A stretch of 64,000 nucleotides of DNA. It comes from Paenibacillus chondroitinus NBRC 15376. Its GTDB lineage: Bacteria; Bacillota; Bacilli; Paenibacillales; NBRC-103111. Numbering within the stretch: position 1 is the first letter of the stretch; every line of letters begins with the position of its first letter. Of this stretch, positions 9,310 through 18,613 are shown piece by piece. The stretch covers positions 111,298-175,297 of the forward strand of contig NZ_BILW01000012.1 in NCBI RefSeq assembly GCF_004000765.1, given 5' to 3'. Below the pieces are notes generated by a model. The model saw only the letters and a list, made by a program, of their open reading frames with translations. It searched no databases and had not been told where the DNA came from. The position numbers and the translations under genes are program-made.

Positions 9310-9540
9310 TGAGAAAAAGACAAAAACGCCCCTGTCCGAATTGGGACGAGGAGCGTTCTGCTCGCGGTGCCACCCAACTTGATGACGGCAATATCTTGCC
9401 ATCATCCGCTTGGTTCCGCGATAACGGGCGGTGCCGGTTTACTTAGAGAGAGTCGATGCTTATTCAGTCATCAGCCGATCCGATCATAAACGTCTCCGAG
9501 TTGGATGCTCTTCATAGACATAATGTCGCTTTGTACGTTG
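9310..9540 (-). promoter_or_regulatory. T-box riboswitch upstream of serS
   Basis: The minus strand carries the diagnostic T-box sequence TGGGTGGCACCGCG (9363-9376), which binds the free CCA end of uncharged tRNA, followed directly by a terminator hairpin (9321-9357) with a T run. The upstream 160 bases can form the usual stem I region. Placement in front of serS implies a serine specifier codon, but I could not assign it with confidence by eye. Confidence 0.9.
9321..9357 (-). terminator. T-box-controlled terminator of serS
   Basis: On the minus strand AACGCTCCTCGTCCC and GGACAGGGGCGTT pair around AATTC and end in TTTTTG. It lies just downstream of the T-box sequence, the standard position for the alternative terminator. 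Confidence 0.85.
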
Positions 9541-9546
9541 TTCGCT

Positions 9547-9575
9547 ATTATAGACGAAGTCAACCCTCAGGTCAA
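9547..9575 (-). promoter_or_regulatory. serS promoter
   Basis: Minus-strand TTGACC (9570-9575), a 17-base spacer and TATAAT (9547-9552) form a near-consensus sigma-A promoter immediately upstream of the T-box leader. Confidence 0.8.
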
Positions 9576-9596
9576 TAGGCTCTCTGCTTACTGAGC

Positions 9597-10565
9597 TTAT
9601 TGGGATAAACGACTTGCCAATTCATACAGCTCTGTGTTGAATTCACGCTTCGTATTAACAACCAAGTCGATATCCGTAGCAACTAATTCGCCTTTGATGA
9701 CACCGCAAGCTTTGGAAGAATCGCCTTCCATCAGTCTGCGAACGGCAAAATCACCAAGACGGCTTGCCAAGATACGGTCGTTATGCGTTGGTGTTCCACC
9801 ACGTTGGATGTGACCCAGAACGGTAACACGCGGCTCAATTCCGACTACCTCATTGATTTGCTTCGCAACTCCTTCGCCAGTACCTGCTCCTTCAGCGATC
9901 AGGATAATACTGTGACGTTTGCCATGAGAGAAGTTGTCTTTCATACGGTTAGCCACTTCGCAGATGTCAACTTCAACCTCTGGAACGATGATGGTTTCCG
10001 CACCGCTGGCTAATCCCGCATAAAGCGCAATTTCTCCGCAGTGGCGGCCCATAACTTCTACAACGGATGAACGCTCGTGGGAGGTCATGGTGTCGCGAAG
10101 CTTATTAATCGCATCCACGACGATACTTACCGCTGTATCGAAACCGATCGTGAAGTCTGTAAACGGAATGTCATTATCGATTGTCCCTGGCAGCCCCATC
10201 GTTTTGATACCCAGTTTACTTAGTTTGTTGGCTCCTTGGTAGGACCCGTCCCCACCGATAACAACCAAGCCGTCAATCCCGCGTTTACGCAGGTTATCCG
10301 CCCCGATTTGTTGGCCTTCCGGAGTCAAAAATTCTTTGCAACGTGCTGTCTGCAGGATCGTTCCGCCACGTTGAATGATATCTCCAACGCTTCTAAGATC
10401 CATTTTGCGAATATCATCGTTGATTAAGCCATGATAGCCACGTTGCACGGCATAAACTTCAAGTCCATGGAACAATGCGCTTCTGACAACCGCACGAACC
10501 GCTGCATTCATTCCCTGGGAGTCTCCACCGCTTGTTAAAACTGCAATTGATTTTACTGCTGACAT
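9597..10565 (-). CDS. pfkA: ATP-dependent 6-phosphofructokinase
   Basis: Commits fructose 6-phosphate to glycolysis by phosphorylation at C1. The 322 residues match the bacterial PfkA length. Visible landmarks are the ATP-binding GGDSQGMNAA, GGDGSYQGA, the catalytic loop GTIDNDIPFTDFTIGFDTA and the effector/substrate region MGRHCGEIA. The start is ATG at 10565 with GGAGG just upstream; an in-frame ATG 39 bases earlier lacks a ribosome site. In many Bacillales pfkA is paired with pyk and accA; here it instead follows the ytpB group with a 35-base gap, so partial read-through from ytpB is possible. Confidence 0.96.
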   Translation of the reverse strand: MSAVKSIAVLTSGGDSQGMNAAVRAVVRSALFHGLEVYAVQRGYHGLINDDIRKMDLRSVGDIIQRGGTILQTARCKEFLTPEGQQIGADNLRKRGIDGLVVIGGDGSYQGANKLSKLGIKTMGLPGTIDNDIPFTDFTIGFDTAVSIVVDAINKLRDTMTSHERSSVVEVMGRHCGEIALYAGLASGAETIIVPEVEVDICEVANRMKDNFSHGKRHSIILIAEGAGTGEGVAKQINEVVGIEPRVTVLGHIQRGGTPTHNDRILASRLGDFAVRRLMEGDSSKACGVIKGELVATDIDLVVNTKREFNTELYELASRLSQ

Positions 10566-10600
10566 TTCAATTTCCTCCTTCAAATTCTTGTGAATGACAT

Positions 10601-11680
10601 TCATGATGTCGTACGGATATACATGCTATTTAGCCAGAAAAACAACCGGGTTAACGGACTATTTTTCATAAGACGCTTGGATATGTTTTTTACTTGCTGT
10701 TGTCCATTCACTTTAGGGTCTGACAAGTAGAGCGCGAGCAAACCTTCGATTATCATACGATGAAATCGCGGATGTTCCAAGAACAAAATTTTGCTGCGCG
10801 CTTCCTGCACGATAAATGCAATCCTCTCAACCGTGTCCTCCATAGAGCTATAATAGCTGCAGAAGTTCAGGTCTCCACCAAGAACATCTTCTTCCTGATC
10901 AATTAAATAATCAAGCAAGATATGCAGCCCGCAAACGTAAGGAAAATACGCCTCGCGAATCGCCTCCACCTGCTTGTCATTCAACTGCGTATCGCATGCC
11001 GCCAAGAACAGCATAAACATCCCTAAAGTCGACCCCGTAGCTGCCGCAAATTCATTCCAATCAATCTGGCGATAACGATGATGGTGAAGTTTCCACCACT
11101 GTTGAAGCTCGGGTTCTCGCATATCTTTGCGGATATGCTTGTACACTTGCAAATCGCAGTATAAACCAACGAAATCCCGTACCTGATCCGCGACTTGTCC
11201 ATAAGACGGCAGCAAATCGATACAGGATTGGCACTTCACAACAAGATCCCTCAAATAGTTGCCGTCCTCTTTCTCCTGTCTGTACGCGTAATAATCATGC
11301 AGAGGTTTGGAAGGATCTACGGCATCAAGCATCGATTGATGCAATTGTCGGAAATCTTGAGGATCTAAGGAAGTGCTGCGATCGCATAAATTATCTAGAT
11401 AATCACTGATCGTCTGAAAAGCAACGATAAGCGGTATTAGTACATGACGCATCGACAAATTGGCAGCCGCATAGACGGCGCCGCCCTGACAATGAAACTT
11501 CTTCGTTGCTATGCTGGCTAAAGCTTGCGTACGCAGTTCAGTATCTGGAATGTTCTCCGCTTTTGTTTTCCAAATGGAAAGCTGTTCGCCTACATCCGGT
11601 AAAATGTACCGATATACCCTGAGCATTAAGCGTAGTGGACCTTGCGGAACCTTCGTACTACTTCTGTCCAATTGCTTCAA
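10601..11680 (-). CDS. ytpB: Tetraprenyl-beta-curcumene synthase family protein (YtpB, DUF2600)
   Basis: Resembles Bacillus subtilis YtpB, which cyclises heptaprenyl diphosphate to tetraprenyl-beta-curcumene, the first step of C35 terpene (sesquarterpene) synthesis. The 359 residues are helical, with YTP-type landmarks VAFQTISDYLDNLCDRS near residue 95 and LHILLDYLIDQEEDVLGGDLNF near residue 255, the acidic clusters expected to bind diphosphate-Mg. TTG at 11680 with GGAGGAAG six bases upstream is the likely start, 23 bases inside the end of the upstream gene, so translation is coupled. No squalene/curcumene cyclase gene is present in the window. Family assignment is strong; the product is inferred. 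Confidence 0.85.
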   Translation of the reverse strand: MKQLDRSSTKVPQGPLRLMLRVYRYILPDVGEQLSIWKTKAENIPDTELRTQALASIATKKFHCQGGAVYAAANLSMRHVLIPLIVAFQTISDYLDNLCDRSTSLDPQDFRQLHQSMLDAVDPSKPLHDYYAYRQEKEDGNYLRDLVVKCQSCIDLLPSYGQVADQVRDFVGLYCDLQVYKHIRKDMREPELQQWWKLHHHRYRQIDWNEFAAATGSTLGMFMLFLAACDTQLNDKQVEAIREAYFPYVCGLHILLDYLIDQEEDVLGGDLNFCSYYSSMEDTVERIAFIVQEARSKILFLEHPRFHRMIIEGLLALYLSDPKVNGQQQVKNISKRLMKNSPLTRLFFWLNSMYIRTTS

Positions 11681-12290
11681 GCAGACTTCCTCCACAACTT
11701 TGTTCATAGCAATATTGCAGCAGCAGCTGCATTTCATAACGTTGGATATGTCTCAGCCAGCTATCGACTGTTGAATTTTGAACCAGGGATACCTGAAGTT
11801 CCACCACGTCAATAAAAACACATGGGTTCCATACAGGAGAAGTAATCAGCACTTCCAGCTTCTGGCGCAACGCCTCGTTGTCTAGATCCGCCAAGTCTTT
11901 CACACTTAAATAATCTCTTACGCAGGCAATTAAATTCGAAAAAATAGGATGATGACCGACGTCATTAAACCAATATTTCGCATTGCTATAATCGCCTTCC
12001 ATCCGGTGCATAAGAGCATGCCAATAGCTGCCTGTCGCATTTGTAATTTCCTGGGCAATATCGTGCGACTTGTCGAGACTTTCATTCAGTAAATAAAGAC
12101 CCGCTTTGATAGCCAATCCATACATCTCTTGCTCTGGATTCCCTTGGCTCATAGTAACAGGTAACATCGCTTCAATGTTCGCATCCATGGCTAAATCCCA
12201 TTCTTCAATTGGATATAAGGCAGGCAGATGCTCCAAGAGCGGCTTCGCTATAGCTTCCAGCCAGTCTGTACCATCTTTATTGCTATGCAT
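11658..12290 (-). CDS. Conserved-type hypothetical protein upstream of ytpB
   Basis: Soluble, helix-rich protein of 210 residues without signal or membrane segments. The central stretch SYWHALMHRMEGDYSNAKYW, with the following FNDVGHHPIF, is a recognisable conserved block in uncharacterised bacterial proteins and gives paired histidines that could bind a metal; no enzymatic family is evident. The start is read as ATG at 12290 after AAAGGGAG; an ATG 21 bases upstream has no ribosome site. It overlaps ytpB by 23 bases and follows the 104-aa gene by 30 bases, so the three are probably one operon. Confidence 0.65.
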   Translation of the reverse strand: MHSNKDGTDWLEAIAKPLLEHLPALYPIEEWDLAMDANIEAMLPVTMSQGNPEQEMYGLAIKAGLYLLNESLDKSHDIAQEITNATGSYWHALMHRMEGDYSNAKYWFNDVGHHPIFSNLIACVRDYLSVKDLADLDNEALRQKLEVLITSPVWNPCVFIDVVELQVSLVQNSTVDSWLRHIQRYEMQLLLQYCYEQSCGGSLLEAIGQK

Positions 12291-12320
12291 GCCAGTCACT
12301 CTCCCTTTCATTAGACGAAC

Positions 12321-12635
12321 TTAATGGTGGGTCTTCGCTTCCAAATCCTGATTAATCCGGAACCAAAGGTGAAGATCATTTATAATCGATGCCAAATCAG
12401 CAATTTCGGAATTCAAACGACAGGAAGTTATAAAATCATCTTCTTGATCCAACTGGTTTTGTTTACGAATAATGACGCTTTCCAGCTTCATGATCCGATC
12501 GGGGATAACTCCTCGAATTTGTTCCCACTGAAACAGGATTTCAACACGCACATCAGAGGGATAAGAATCCCAATCTTGTTCTAAAGCTGGCGTCTCGATA
12601 CCAAGTCTGGCATCGTATTGAAAATAGCAGCTCAT
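12321..12635 (-). CDS. Hypothetical protein, first gene of the ytpB operon
   Basis: Soluble protein of 104 residues, acidic and helical, opening with MSCYFQYDARLGIETPALEQ and containing a possible coiled-coil (LESVIIRKQNQLDQEDDF). GGAGGTAATTC precedes the ATG well. I do not recognise the family. Its position at the head of the ytpB group suggests either a regulator or a partner of terpenoid metabolism, but this rests only on context. Confidence 0.6.
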   Translation of the reverse strand: MSCYFQYDARLGIETPALEQDWDSYPSDVRVEILFQWEQIRGVIPDRIMKLESVIIRKQNQLDQEDDFITSCRLNSEIADLASIINDLHLWFRINQDLEAKTHH

Positions 12636-12817
12636 TCTTCTGAATTACCTCCTTGCAGTAAAAACATGCTGCGATAGTTCAAGAAACATTCTACCTTTAA
12701 ATGTATCACTTCAAACCTTGGGTTTCCAGTTAAAATTGTATGTCAACAATATTTCATTTTCTGGTATACTTAAATAACGTTTTTAGAAGGGACATATTGG
12801 TTAGGAGAGATACAGAA

Positions 12818-14152
12818 ATGACCGCTTCAGCTGTGAAAAGAACGATCTCATGGAATCAGCTTATCTCCTTTTTTCTCCCCCTCGGTCTTTCCGCAACGTT
12901 AGTTACCCTCTCGCACGTTATCATTAACAGCACACTTGCCCGGGCTGATAATCCCGAATTGGTCATTGCCAGCTATGCGCTGCCACTAAGTTTGTTAGGC
13001 ATAACCGAGAGACCCGCTGTTCTGCTAAGACAAGCATGTTCTACCCTCGTCAGGGACCGCATCTCATTTCGAGCCATGGCAGCAGTCAGCTCTTATGTAT
13101 TTGCTTGTATCATCCTTCTTGGTCTCATTATATGCTACACGCCGGTCGGAGAGTGGGTATTTCTTTACTTCTTTGGCGTCGAACCCGAGTTGTTGGACTC
13201 TACGATCAGTGTTTATCGTATTTTAATGTATGTTAGCATTTTTTCCGGACTGCGGTGTTTATTCCATGGCATTATTATTTTTAATATGCGGACCAAATGG
13301 TTAACCATCGGCATGGGTGTTCGAATTGTCGCTATGTATTTATTATCGTTATATTTTATCACAACCGATAATGTCTCTAGCGGGCGAGTTGGCGCTATTA
13401 TTTTTCTAATGGGCATGGTCATTGAAGCTTTAGTAGCCATCTGGGAAGGCACCAGCTTGCTAAAAAAAGTTATTCCTGAGAAGGTGCCCGGCCATCCCGT
13501 TGAAACCAAGAAGCAAATTTTCAGCTTCTATAAGCCGCTTTTGTACTCATCTATCATCGCCGTCATCATTGGACCTTCTATTAATGCGATCTTAGGAAAA
13601 ACAACGCACATCCACCTTGCCATATCTTCTTTTGCGATTGCCGGCTCTTTGACGCAGCTGGTTTTAAGTTTTTTCTCTTATATTCATCAAATCGTGTTGA
13701 ACTTCTATCGCAAAGATGCACAATCCGTGCTGCGGTTTGTCTTTGTTCTTAGCTTTATTCCCGGAACTCTCATCGCTATTCTTGCTTATACACCTCTTGG
13801 GCCTTGGTTTATGTCCCATGTGATGGGTGTTAATGCTGAACTCATGCGAGCCAGCTTGCATGCTATGCGTATCTTTATGATTATGACATTAGTATTCCCT
13901 TGGCTGGATTATATGAACGGAATTATCATGCTCAGAGGACAAACGAAAATAATGGTTTTCTCGCAATCGGCAAATGCTACGATCACGGTCTTAACCCTTT
14001 TCATCTCTATTTGGGCAGTACCCGACTGGAATGGAATGATTGGCGCATTAGCACAATCCATTGGCACGTTGGCCGAATTGCTGGTCGTAGTTTACGTGCT
14101 CAAACGCACAGCCGAAGAAGCGCAGCCAACCCTATCTCCAAAAAATTTGTAG
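12818..14152 (+). CDS. MATE-like multidrug/oligosaccharide-lipid flippase superfamily membrane protein
   Basis: Membrane protein of 444 residues with about twelve hydrophobic helices in two similar halves (the halves start near SFFLPLGLSATLVTLSHVII and FYKPLLYSSIIAVII), the arrangement of the MATE/MOP flippase superfamily. The substrate is unknown; the neighbours suggest export. ATG at 12818 is preferred because TAGGAGAG lies nine bases upstream. A plausible promoter with TATACT precedes it. The next gene, an MFS permease, starts 22 bases after its stop, and the block continues with an ABC exporter, so the region is organised as an efflux cluster. Confidence 0.7.
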   Translation: MTASAVKRTISWNQLISFFLPLGLSATLVTLSHVIINSTLARADNPELVIASYALPLSLLGITERPAVLLRQACSTLVRDRISFRAMAAVSSYVFACIILLGLIICYTPVGEWVFLYFFGVEPELLDSTISVYRILMYVSIFSGLRCLFHGIIIFNMRTKWLTIGMGVRIVAMYLLSLYFITTDNVSSGRVGAIIFLMGMVIEALVAIWEGTSLLKKVIPEKVPGHPVETKKQIFSFYKPLLYSSIIAVIIGPSINAILGKTTHIHLAISSFAIAGSLTQLVLSFFSYIHQIVLNFYRKDAQSVLRFVFVLSFIPGTLIAILAYTPLGPWFMSHVMGVNAELMRASLHAMRIFMIMTLVFPWLDYMNGIIMLRGQTKIMVFSQSANATITVLTLFISIWAVPDWNGMIGALAQSIGTLAELLVVVYVLKRTAEEAQPTLSPKNL

Positions 14153-14174
14153 CGAAAACGAGTGATAACCATCT

Positions 14175-15353
14175 ATGAGTACGTCTAATCTTATAAAGTC
14201 ACAACATCGCCTGCTTCGATTGTTCACATTCTCCTTTTTTATGACAATGGGCATCGTCGTCACTTTTTTCCCCCTGTATTTTGATTACAAAGGATATTCC
14301 AAGCTTCAAATTGGCTTGCTTTATGCCATTGGGCCGCTGATTGGAATCGCAACAAATTTATTGTGGGGTTTCTTGAGCGACCGTTTTCAAACCGTCAAAA
14401 AAATCATGATCATTCTGATCATCGGCCAGCTCATCACGGCCATCTTAGTGTTTACTGCGGGATGGTTTTCCCTGCTGTACATTTGTTTAGCGATGTTTTT
14501 CTTCTTTCAACAGCCGGTTAATTCGCTCAATGACAGCCAACTCATGTTGAGCATTCGGGCAAGCGGCAAAAGCTACGCCTCTTTTCGTGTGTGGGGCTCC
14601 ATCGGATTCGCTGTATCCGCCGGAGGCTTTGGTTTGCTGCTTAGACATTACGGGACAGGCCTCACGCCAATTCTGTGTCTGTTCACCATTACTTGCACGT
14701 TAATCCTTGTTTTCTTCTTAAAGGACGCGCGTCAAAGTGGCAAAAAAATGGCTTTAGGCGGCATGCTAAGCATTCTGCGTTCGAAGAAGTTTGTCTGGTT
14801 CTTAACCTTGATCATCATTCTGTCAGTCTCTCACCGTTTTAATGATGGCTTCCTTGCCCTCTATATGCGGCAGCTCGGCGCCCCTGACTCTGTGATTGGT
14901 TATGCTTGGATGGCTTCCGCACTAAGTGAAATCCCCATGTTCTTCTTTCTCAGCAAGCATGGGCATCGGTTCAAAGAATTGCCGCTTCTGGCCTTTGCGG
15001 GAATTATTTACGCTTTGCGCTTTTTCATTATGGGATCTATCCATAATCCCGTTTGGATCATCGGCGTTCAGCTGCTGCATAGCTTAACATTCGGCGTATT
15101 CCTCATAACGGCCAATCGTTATTTGAGCCAAATTATACCCGATGAATACCGCTCGTCCGGGCAAGCGATTTTTGCTGTGGCTTGGTCAAGCATTGCTGGA
15201 TTAATCAGCGGCATGTTGGGCGGCTGGATTTATGACGCTCTGGGGGGAAGCACGGTTTACCTCATTGCCGGCTGTTTATCCATCGTGGCAGCAATCGGTT
15301 TCCTTGCTACGCATCTATTCCAAAACGATGAGCGTTTGCCGGGCAGCAGATAG
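14175..15353 (+). CDS. MFS transporter, MFS_1-like
   Basis: Twelve-helix permease of 392 residues, paralogous to the one at 4388-5545 (shared RVWGSIGFA, SHRFND and C-terminal GGWIYD features). The helix 2-3 loop WGFLSDRFQTVKK fits the major facilitator signature. The ribosome site before ATG 14175 is weak, which fits translational coupling with the MATE-like gene 22 bases upstream. The ABC ATPase begins 24 bases later. Substrate unknown. Confidence 0.83.
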   Translation: MSTSNLIKSQHRLLRLFTFSFFMTMGIVVTFFPLYFDYKGYSKLQIGLLYAIGPLIGIATNLLWGFLSDRFQTVKKIMIILIIGQLITAILVFTAGWFSLLYICLAMFFFFQQPVNSLNDSQLMLSIRASGKSYASFRVWGSIGFAVSAGGFGLLLRHYGTGLTPILCLFTITCTLILVFFLKDARQSGKKMALGGMLSILRSKKFVWFLTLIIILSVSHRFNDGFLALYMRQLGAPDSVIGYAWMASALSEIPMFFFLSKHGHRFKELPLLAFAGIIYALRFFIMGSIHNPVWIIGVQLLHSLTFGVFLITANRYLSQIIPDEYRSSGQAIFAVAWSSIAGLISGMLGGWIYDALGGSTVYLIAGCLSIVAAIGFLATHLFQNDERLPGSR

Positions 15354-15377
15354 TTTTTTATTGAAGGGATTGATTAC

Positions 15378-16070
15378 GTGTTAGCCATTGAACGGTTATC
15401 TCACAGTTTCCGCACTGGGCAAGAGGATACCCCCGTTTTGCATGAACTAAGTTTCCGGGTAGAGCAAGGCGAAATGGTCGCTTTGCTCGGGAGCTCAGGC
15501 TCCGGGAAATCGACACTGCTAAATTTAATGGCGGGCTTAATGAAGCCCACTCGAGGTAGTATTAGCATCGCAGGACAGGCGATTGAGAAAATGAGCGAAA
15601 ACCGCTTGGCGGAATTTCGAAGGACGCATATCGGCTTCATTTTCCAATCTTATGAATTAATAGCACATTTAACCGTACGCGAAAACGTTGAGCTGCCCCT
15701 CGTCTTTCAAAGTGTAGCCGCCTCAGAACGCAAACAACGAGCCATGGCGCTTCTGCAACAAGTGGGTATCGGTGATAAATCGGATTTATTTCCTTCACAG
15801 TTATCCGGCGGACAGCAGCAGCGTGTCAGTATCGCTCGTTCCCTCATTACGAAACCTGCCATCGTTTTTGCTGACGAACCTACTGGTAATTTAGATACGA
15901 AGACGGAAGGCGAAATCATTGATTTACTCATTGATTTAAATGAGAATTCGGGCATCACCTTCGTGATCGTTACTCACGAACACGAAGTAGCGCGCCGTAC
16001 ACGGCGGATTTTACAGCTTCGCGACGGATACTTGCTGGAAGGAAATGAGCAGGACGGTGAGACCGGATGA
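15378..16070 (+). CDS. ABC transporter ATP-binding protein (MacB/LolD type)
   Basis: Cytosolic ATPase subunit of 230 residues that would power the permease encoded next. It has Walker A GSSGSGKST, Q-loop FIFQSYEL, signature LSGGQQQR, Walker B VFADEPTGNLD and the H-loop VTHEHEVA. EPTGNLD and sequence length place it in the MacB/LolD/FtsE branch, whose permeases usually act as mechanotransmitters or small-peptide exporters. Start is GTG at 15378 after GAAGGG. Its stop overlaps the permease start by four bases (ATGA). Confidence 0.93.
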   Translation: MLAIERLSHSFRTGQEDTPVLHELSFRVEQGEMVALLGSSGSGKSTLLNLMAGLMKPTRGSISIAGQAIEKMSENRLAEFRRTHIGFIFQSYELIAHLTVRENVELPLVFQSVAASERKQRAMALLQQVGIGDKSDLFPSQLSGGQQQRVSIARSLITKPAIVFADEPTGNLDTKTEGEIIDLLIDLNENSGITFVIVTHEHEVARRTRRILQLRDGYLLEGNEQDGETG

Positions 16071-17416
16071 AGCTTAAAGATTACGTTCGACTTGGCTGGG
16101 ACCAACTGCAGCGGCGTAAAGTCGTCACAGCCTTATGTACCGTAGGAATCGCCATCGGTTCAGCTTCCATTATGGTGGCGCTCGGCTTCGGAGAATCCAT
16201 TCAGCATTACAGCCAGAAACAAATGAGCTTTTATCTCAAAACAGATGAAATTACAATTACAGAGCAGAACAATGACCCGAACAGCCAGCCTAAACTAACA
16301 ACAAGCAAGCTCGAACTCATTCGTACTTTTCCACATGTGAAATCCGTTGCTAGTTTTCAAGACTTAGGACAATTCAGCTTCACGGTTGATGATGGCAAAC
16401 AAAGTTACCTTCATCTTATTGCCACTGAACTAAGCGCGCTGGAAGATTTCGACTCCAAATTTGGGCAAGGCGGCGCTACGAATCAAGACAATCACATTGT
16501 GCTCAATTACGGGGCGACCCTCGGTGTTATGGATTCCAAGACGATAGAGACCAGAAATAAGCTGATGCAGCAAAATCCAACCAAGGAGCAGGCTGAAACT
16601 TACCGTCAAATGGGCGCAATTCCGTATCCACTTTATCAAAAGCAATTGTTGCTCAAAGCAAATAACTACCAAGACCAATCTGGAGGGAATTCGGGTACAA
16701 GCTTGGCTGAACCAAGAGAAGTGACACTGCGGGTTACTGGCATTCTGAAAAAACCGGATGGTTTGCCTGACTCCATGCTGCAAGGGAACAAAACGGCTTA
16801 CGTATCCCCACAAACCGGCCAGAAAATGTTGGAGGCACTGAACAAGTCGGCCCAAAACGGTCGCGTTCAATATTCGGAAGTGAAAGTGAAAATTGACAAT
16901 AGCGTCAACGTCAAGCAAGTAGATGAGTGGATAAAGAAACTTCAGCTCAACACGCAAACCAATTTATACCAAGAGGATCGGATGAAAGGCGAATTCGTTA
17001 TCGTTCGGTTGCTGCTCACGGGTGTCGGTCTTTTCGTGCTATTCGTAGCCTCGATTTCCATTGTAGTTGCTATGACGATGTCCACGCATCAACGCCGAAG
17101 ACAGATTGGCATCATGAAGGTGCTGGGTGCGAATTTAAAACAAATCCGCAACATGTTTATCGTGGAATCATCGCTATTAGGCATGTTAGGCGGCCTTGTA
17201 GGTATACTGCTTTCCTATTGGGTTATATGGGGAATTAATCTGATCATCATCCGATTCGGATCTAATTCCGGAGAGCCCGCTGAAATTTTATTCATTTCCT
17301 TTTGGATTCTTCCAGTTGGCATGTTTTTCGCTGTGATGACCGGCGTTCTATCAGGACTATATCCCGCTATTAAAGCATCGCGCACGGACGCGTTGACAGC
17401 TATTAAACGAGAATAG
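16067..17416 (+). CDS. ABC transporter permease, MacB/FtsX-like
   Basis: Permease of 449 residues with the MacB topology: helix 1 (ALCTVGIAIGSASIMVALG), a large extracytoplasmic domain of about 270 residues, then three C-terminal helices (LLLTGVGLFVLFVASISIVV, LLGMLGGLVGILLSYWVIW, ILPVGMFFAVMTGVLSG) and the closing YPAIKASRTDALTAIKRE. The IGIMKVLGA motif of the FtsX domain is present. It is translationally coupled to the ATPase and followed by an HlyD-like adaptor, giving the Gram-positive equivalent of a MacAB exporter. The cargo is unknown; antimicrobial peptides or lipids are the usual candidates. Confidence 0.92.
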   Translation: MKLKDYVRLGWDQLQRRKVVTALCTVGIAIGSASIMVALGFGESIQHYSQKQMSFYLKTDEITITEQNNDPNSQPKLTTSKLELIRTFPHVKSVASFQDLGQFSFTVDDGKQSYLHLIATELSALEDFDSKFGQGGATNQDNHIVLNYGATLGVMDSKTIETRNKLMQQNPTKEQAETYRQMGAIPYPLYQKQLLLKANNYQDQSGGNSGTSLAEPREVTLRVTGILKKPDGLPDSMLQGNKTAYVSPQTGQKMLEALNKSAQNGRVQYSEVKVKIDNSVNVKQVDEWIKKLQLNTQTNLYQEDRMKGEFVIVRLLLTGVGLFVLFVASISIVVAMTMSTHQRRRQIGIMKVLGANLKQIRNMFIVESSLLGMLGGLVGILLSYWVIWGINLIIIRFGSNSGEPAEILFISFWILPVGMFFAVMTGVLSGLYPAIKASRTDALTAIKRE

Positions 17417-17429
17417 GAGTTTGCCTAGA

Positions 17430-18533
17430 ATGAGGAAAAAGAAAACATGGATGCTGCTAATCACAGCGCTCTTAATCTGCGGGATTAGCGGCTTTTTATA
17501 CATATCCAGCCATCCCCAAGCCATGAAGAGAGCAAATACGGACAACACCGCCTCTCCAAGCGCACTGCTATTTAAAGTAACCAAAGAGGACCTGGTCAAC
17601 AGTGTTGAAGTAAAAGGAAAGTCGTCCTATGAGAAGGAAACACGAGTCTATGCACCGTTTGGCGGTGAAATTAAAGCATGGCAGATCGCTGACGGGGCTC
17701 AAGTTAAAAAGGGACAGCTGCTGTTCGAACTAGACGCCACACCGTTGAAAAGTGAAATTGCAGCTCTGCAATCCAATTTGAAAAAGCAGAAGCTCGAGGC
17801 TGATCTTGCGAACTTCAAAGCAGCTGGACCGGAAGGGGAAACATCCAGCACTCCGGTTGGCGCTGTTAGTGAGGATGATTCCCGGTCACGATTTGCCGCT
17901 TCCGAAGGACGCAGAATCCAGGAGCAGTTGAATCAGGTCAACGATGAGTCCATTCAACTGCAGCTGGCAAAAAAGCAAGAGAAAGTGGAGCAAGCCGCTT
18001 TTGTTTCACCTGAGGACGGCATCTTCTTGTTCGAGGATTCCGCCAAAATCCCCAAGTCTGTCGAGGAAAGCGTACGAATCGGTAAAATCGTGGATTTGAC
18101 GAAGCTGCAGCTCGTTTGTACCGTAGGCGAGTTTGACGTTTTCCGGATTAAGCCGGGGATGCCCGTCCAAGTCAAAGTTGAAGCCCTGAAACAGAAAAAG
18201 CTGCAAGGCAAGGTTGAGAAGGTTTCCAAATTTGCCAAAACCGGCACGGATCAAGGTTCGGCTTCCGCGCAATTCGAGGTAACGATTTCCCTGGAACCGG
18301 ATGAGCAGCTTATCGCAGGACTCAGTCTTTCCGGCACAATTGAGACTGAGAAAAAAAGCGGAGCAACGGTCGTTCCCACGCTTGCTGTGAATCATGAGAA
18401 AGATATTTATTACGTCATGTTGCAGACCCCGCAAGGCATAGAACGCCGTGAAATTGAGATCGGCTTGGAAACACCTGAGAAAACGGAGGTCCTCAAGGGG
18501 CTCCAAGAGGGAGATACGGTTGTGCTGCAGTGA
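17430..18533 (+). CDS. HlyD/RND-type extracytoplasmic adaptor of the ABC exporter
   Basis: Membrane-anchored adaptor of 367 residues. One N-terminal helix (WMLLITALLICGISGFLYI) is followed by a barrel-sandwich hybrid (APFGGEIKAWQIADGAQVKKGQLLFELD), a coiled-coil insertion of about 90 residues (LQSNLKKQKLEADLANFKAA...), the second lipoyl half (VSPEDGIFLFEDS) and beta-barrel domains. It lies 13 bases after the permease stop and belongs to the same operon. ATG at 17430 is chosen over TTG at 17421 because AGGAG at 17414-17418 is then properly spaced. Confidence 0.88.
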   Translation: MRKKKTWMLLITALLICGISGFLYISSHPQAMKRANTDNTASPSALLFKVTKEDLVNSVEVKGKSSYEKETRVYAPFGGEIKAWQIADGAQVKKGQLLFELDATPLKSEIAALQSNLKKQKLEADLANFKAAGPEGETSSTPVGAVSEDDSRSRFAASEGRRIQEQLNQVNDESIQLQLAKKQEKVEQAAFVSPEDGIFLFEDSAKIPKSVEESVRIGKIVDLTKLQLVCTVGEFDVFRIKPGMPVQVKVEALKQKKLQGKVEKVSKFAKTGTDQGSASAQFEVTISLEPDEQLIAGLSLSGTIETEKKSGATVVPTLAVNHEKDIYYVMLQTPQGIERREIEIGLETPEKTEVLKGLQEGDTVVLQ

Positions 18534-18613
18534 CAACTGTTTTATACTATACTCTTAGGACCAAGTAATAATGATGACGAAAATGATGCAGCAAAGGCAG
18601 GTAATTGTTTTAT

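Noticed and set aside
9574..9603. Hairpin CAATAAGCTC/GAGCCTATTG over the pfkA stop
   Set aside because: It has no T tract and one mismatch; evidence is too weak to call a terminator.
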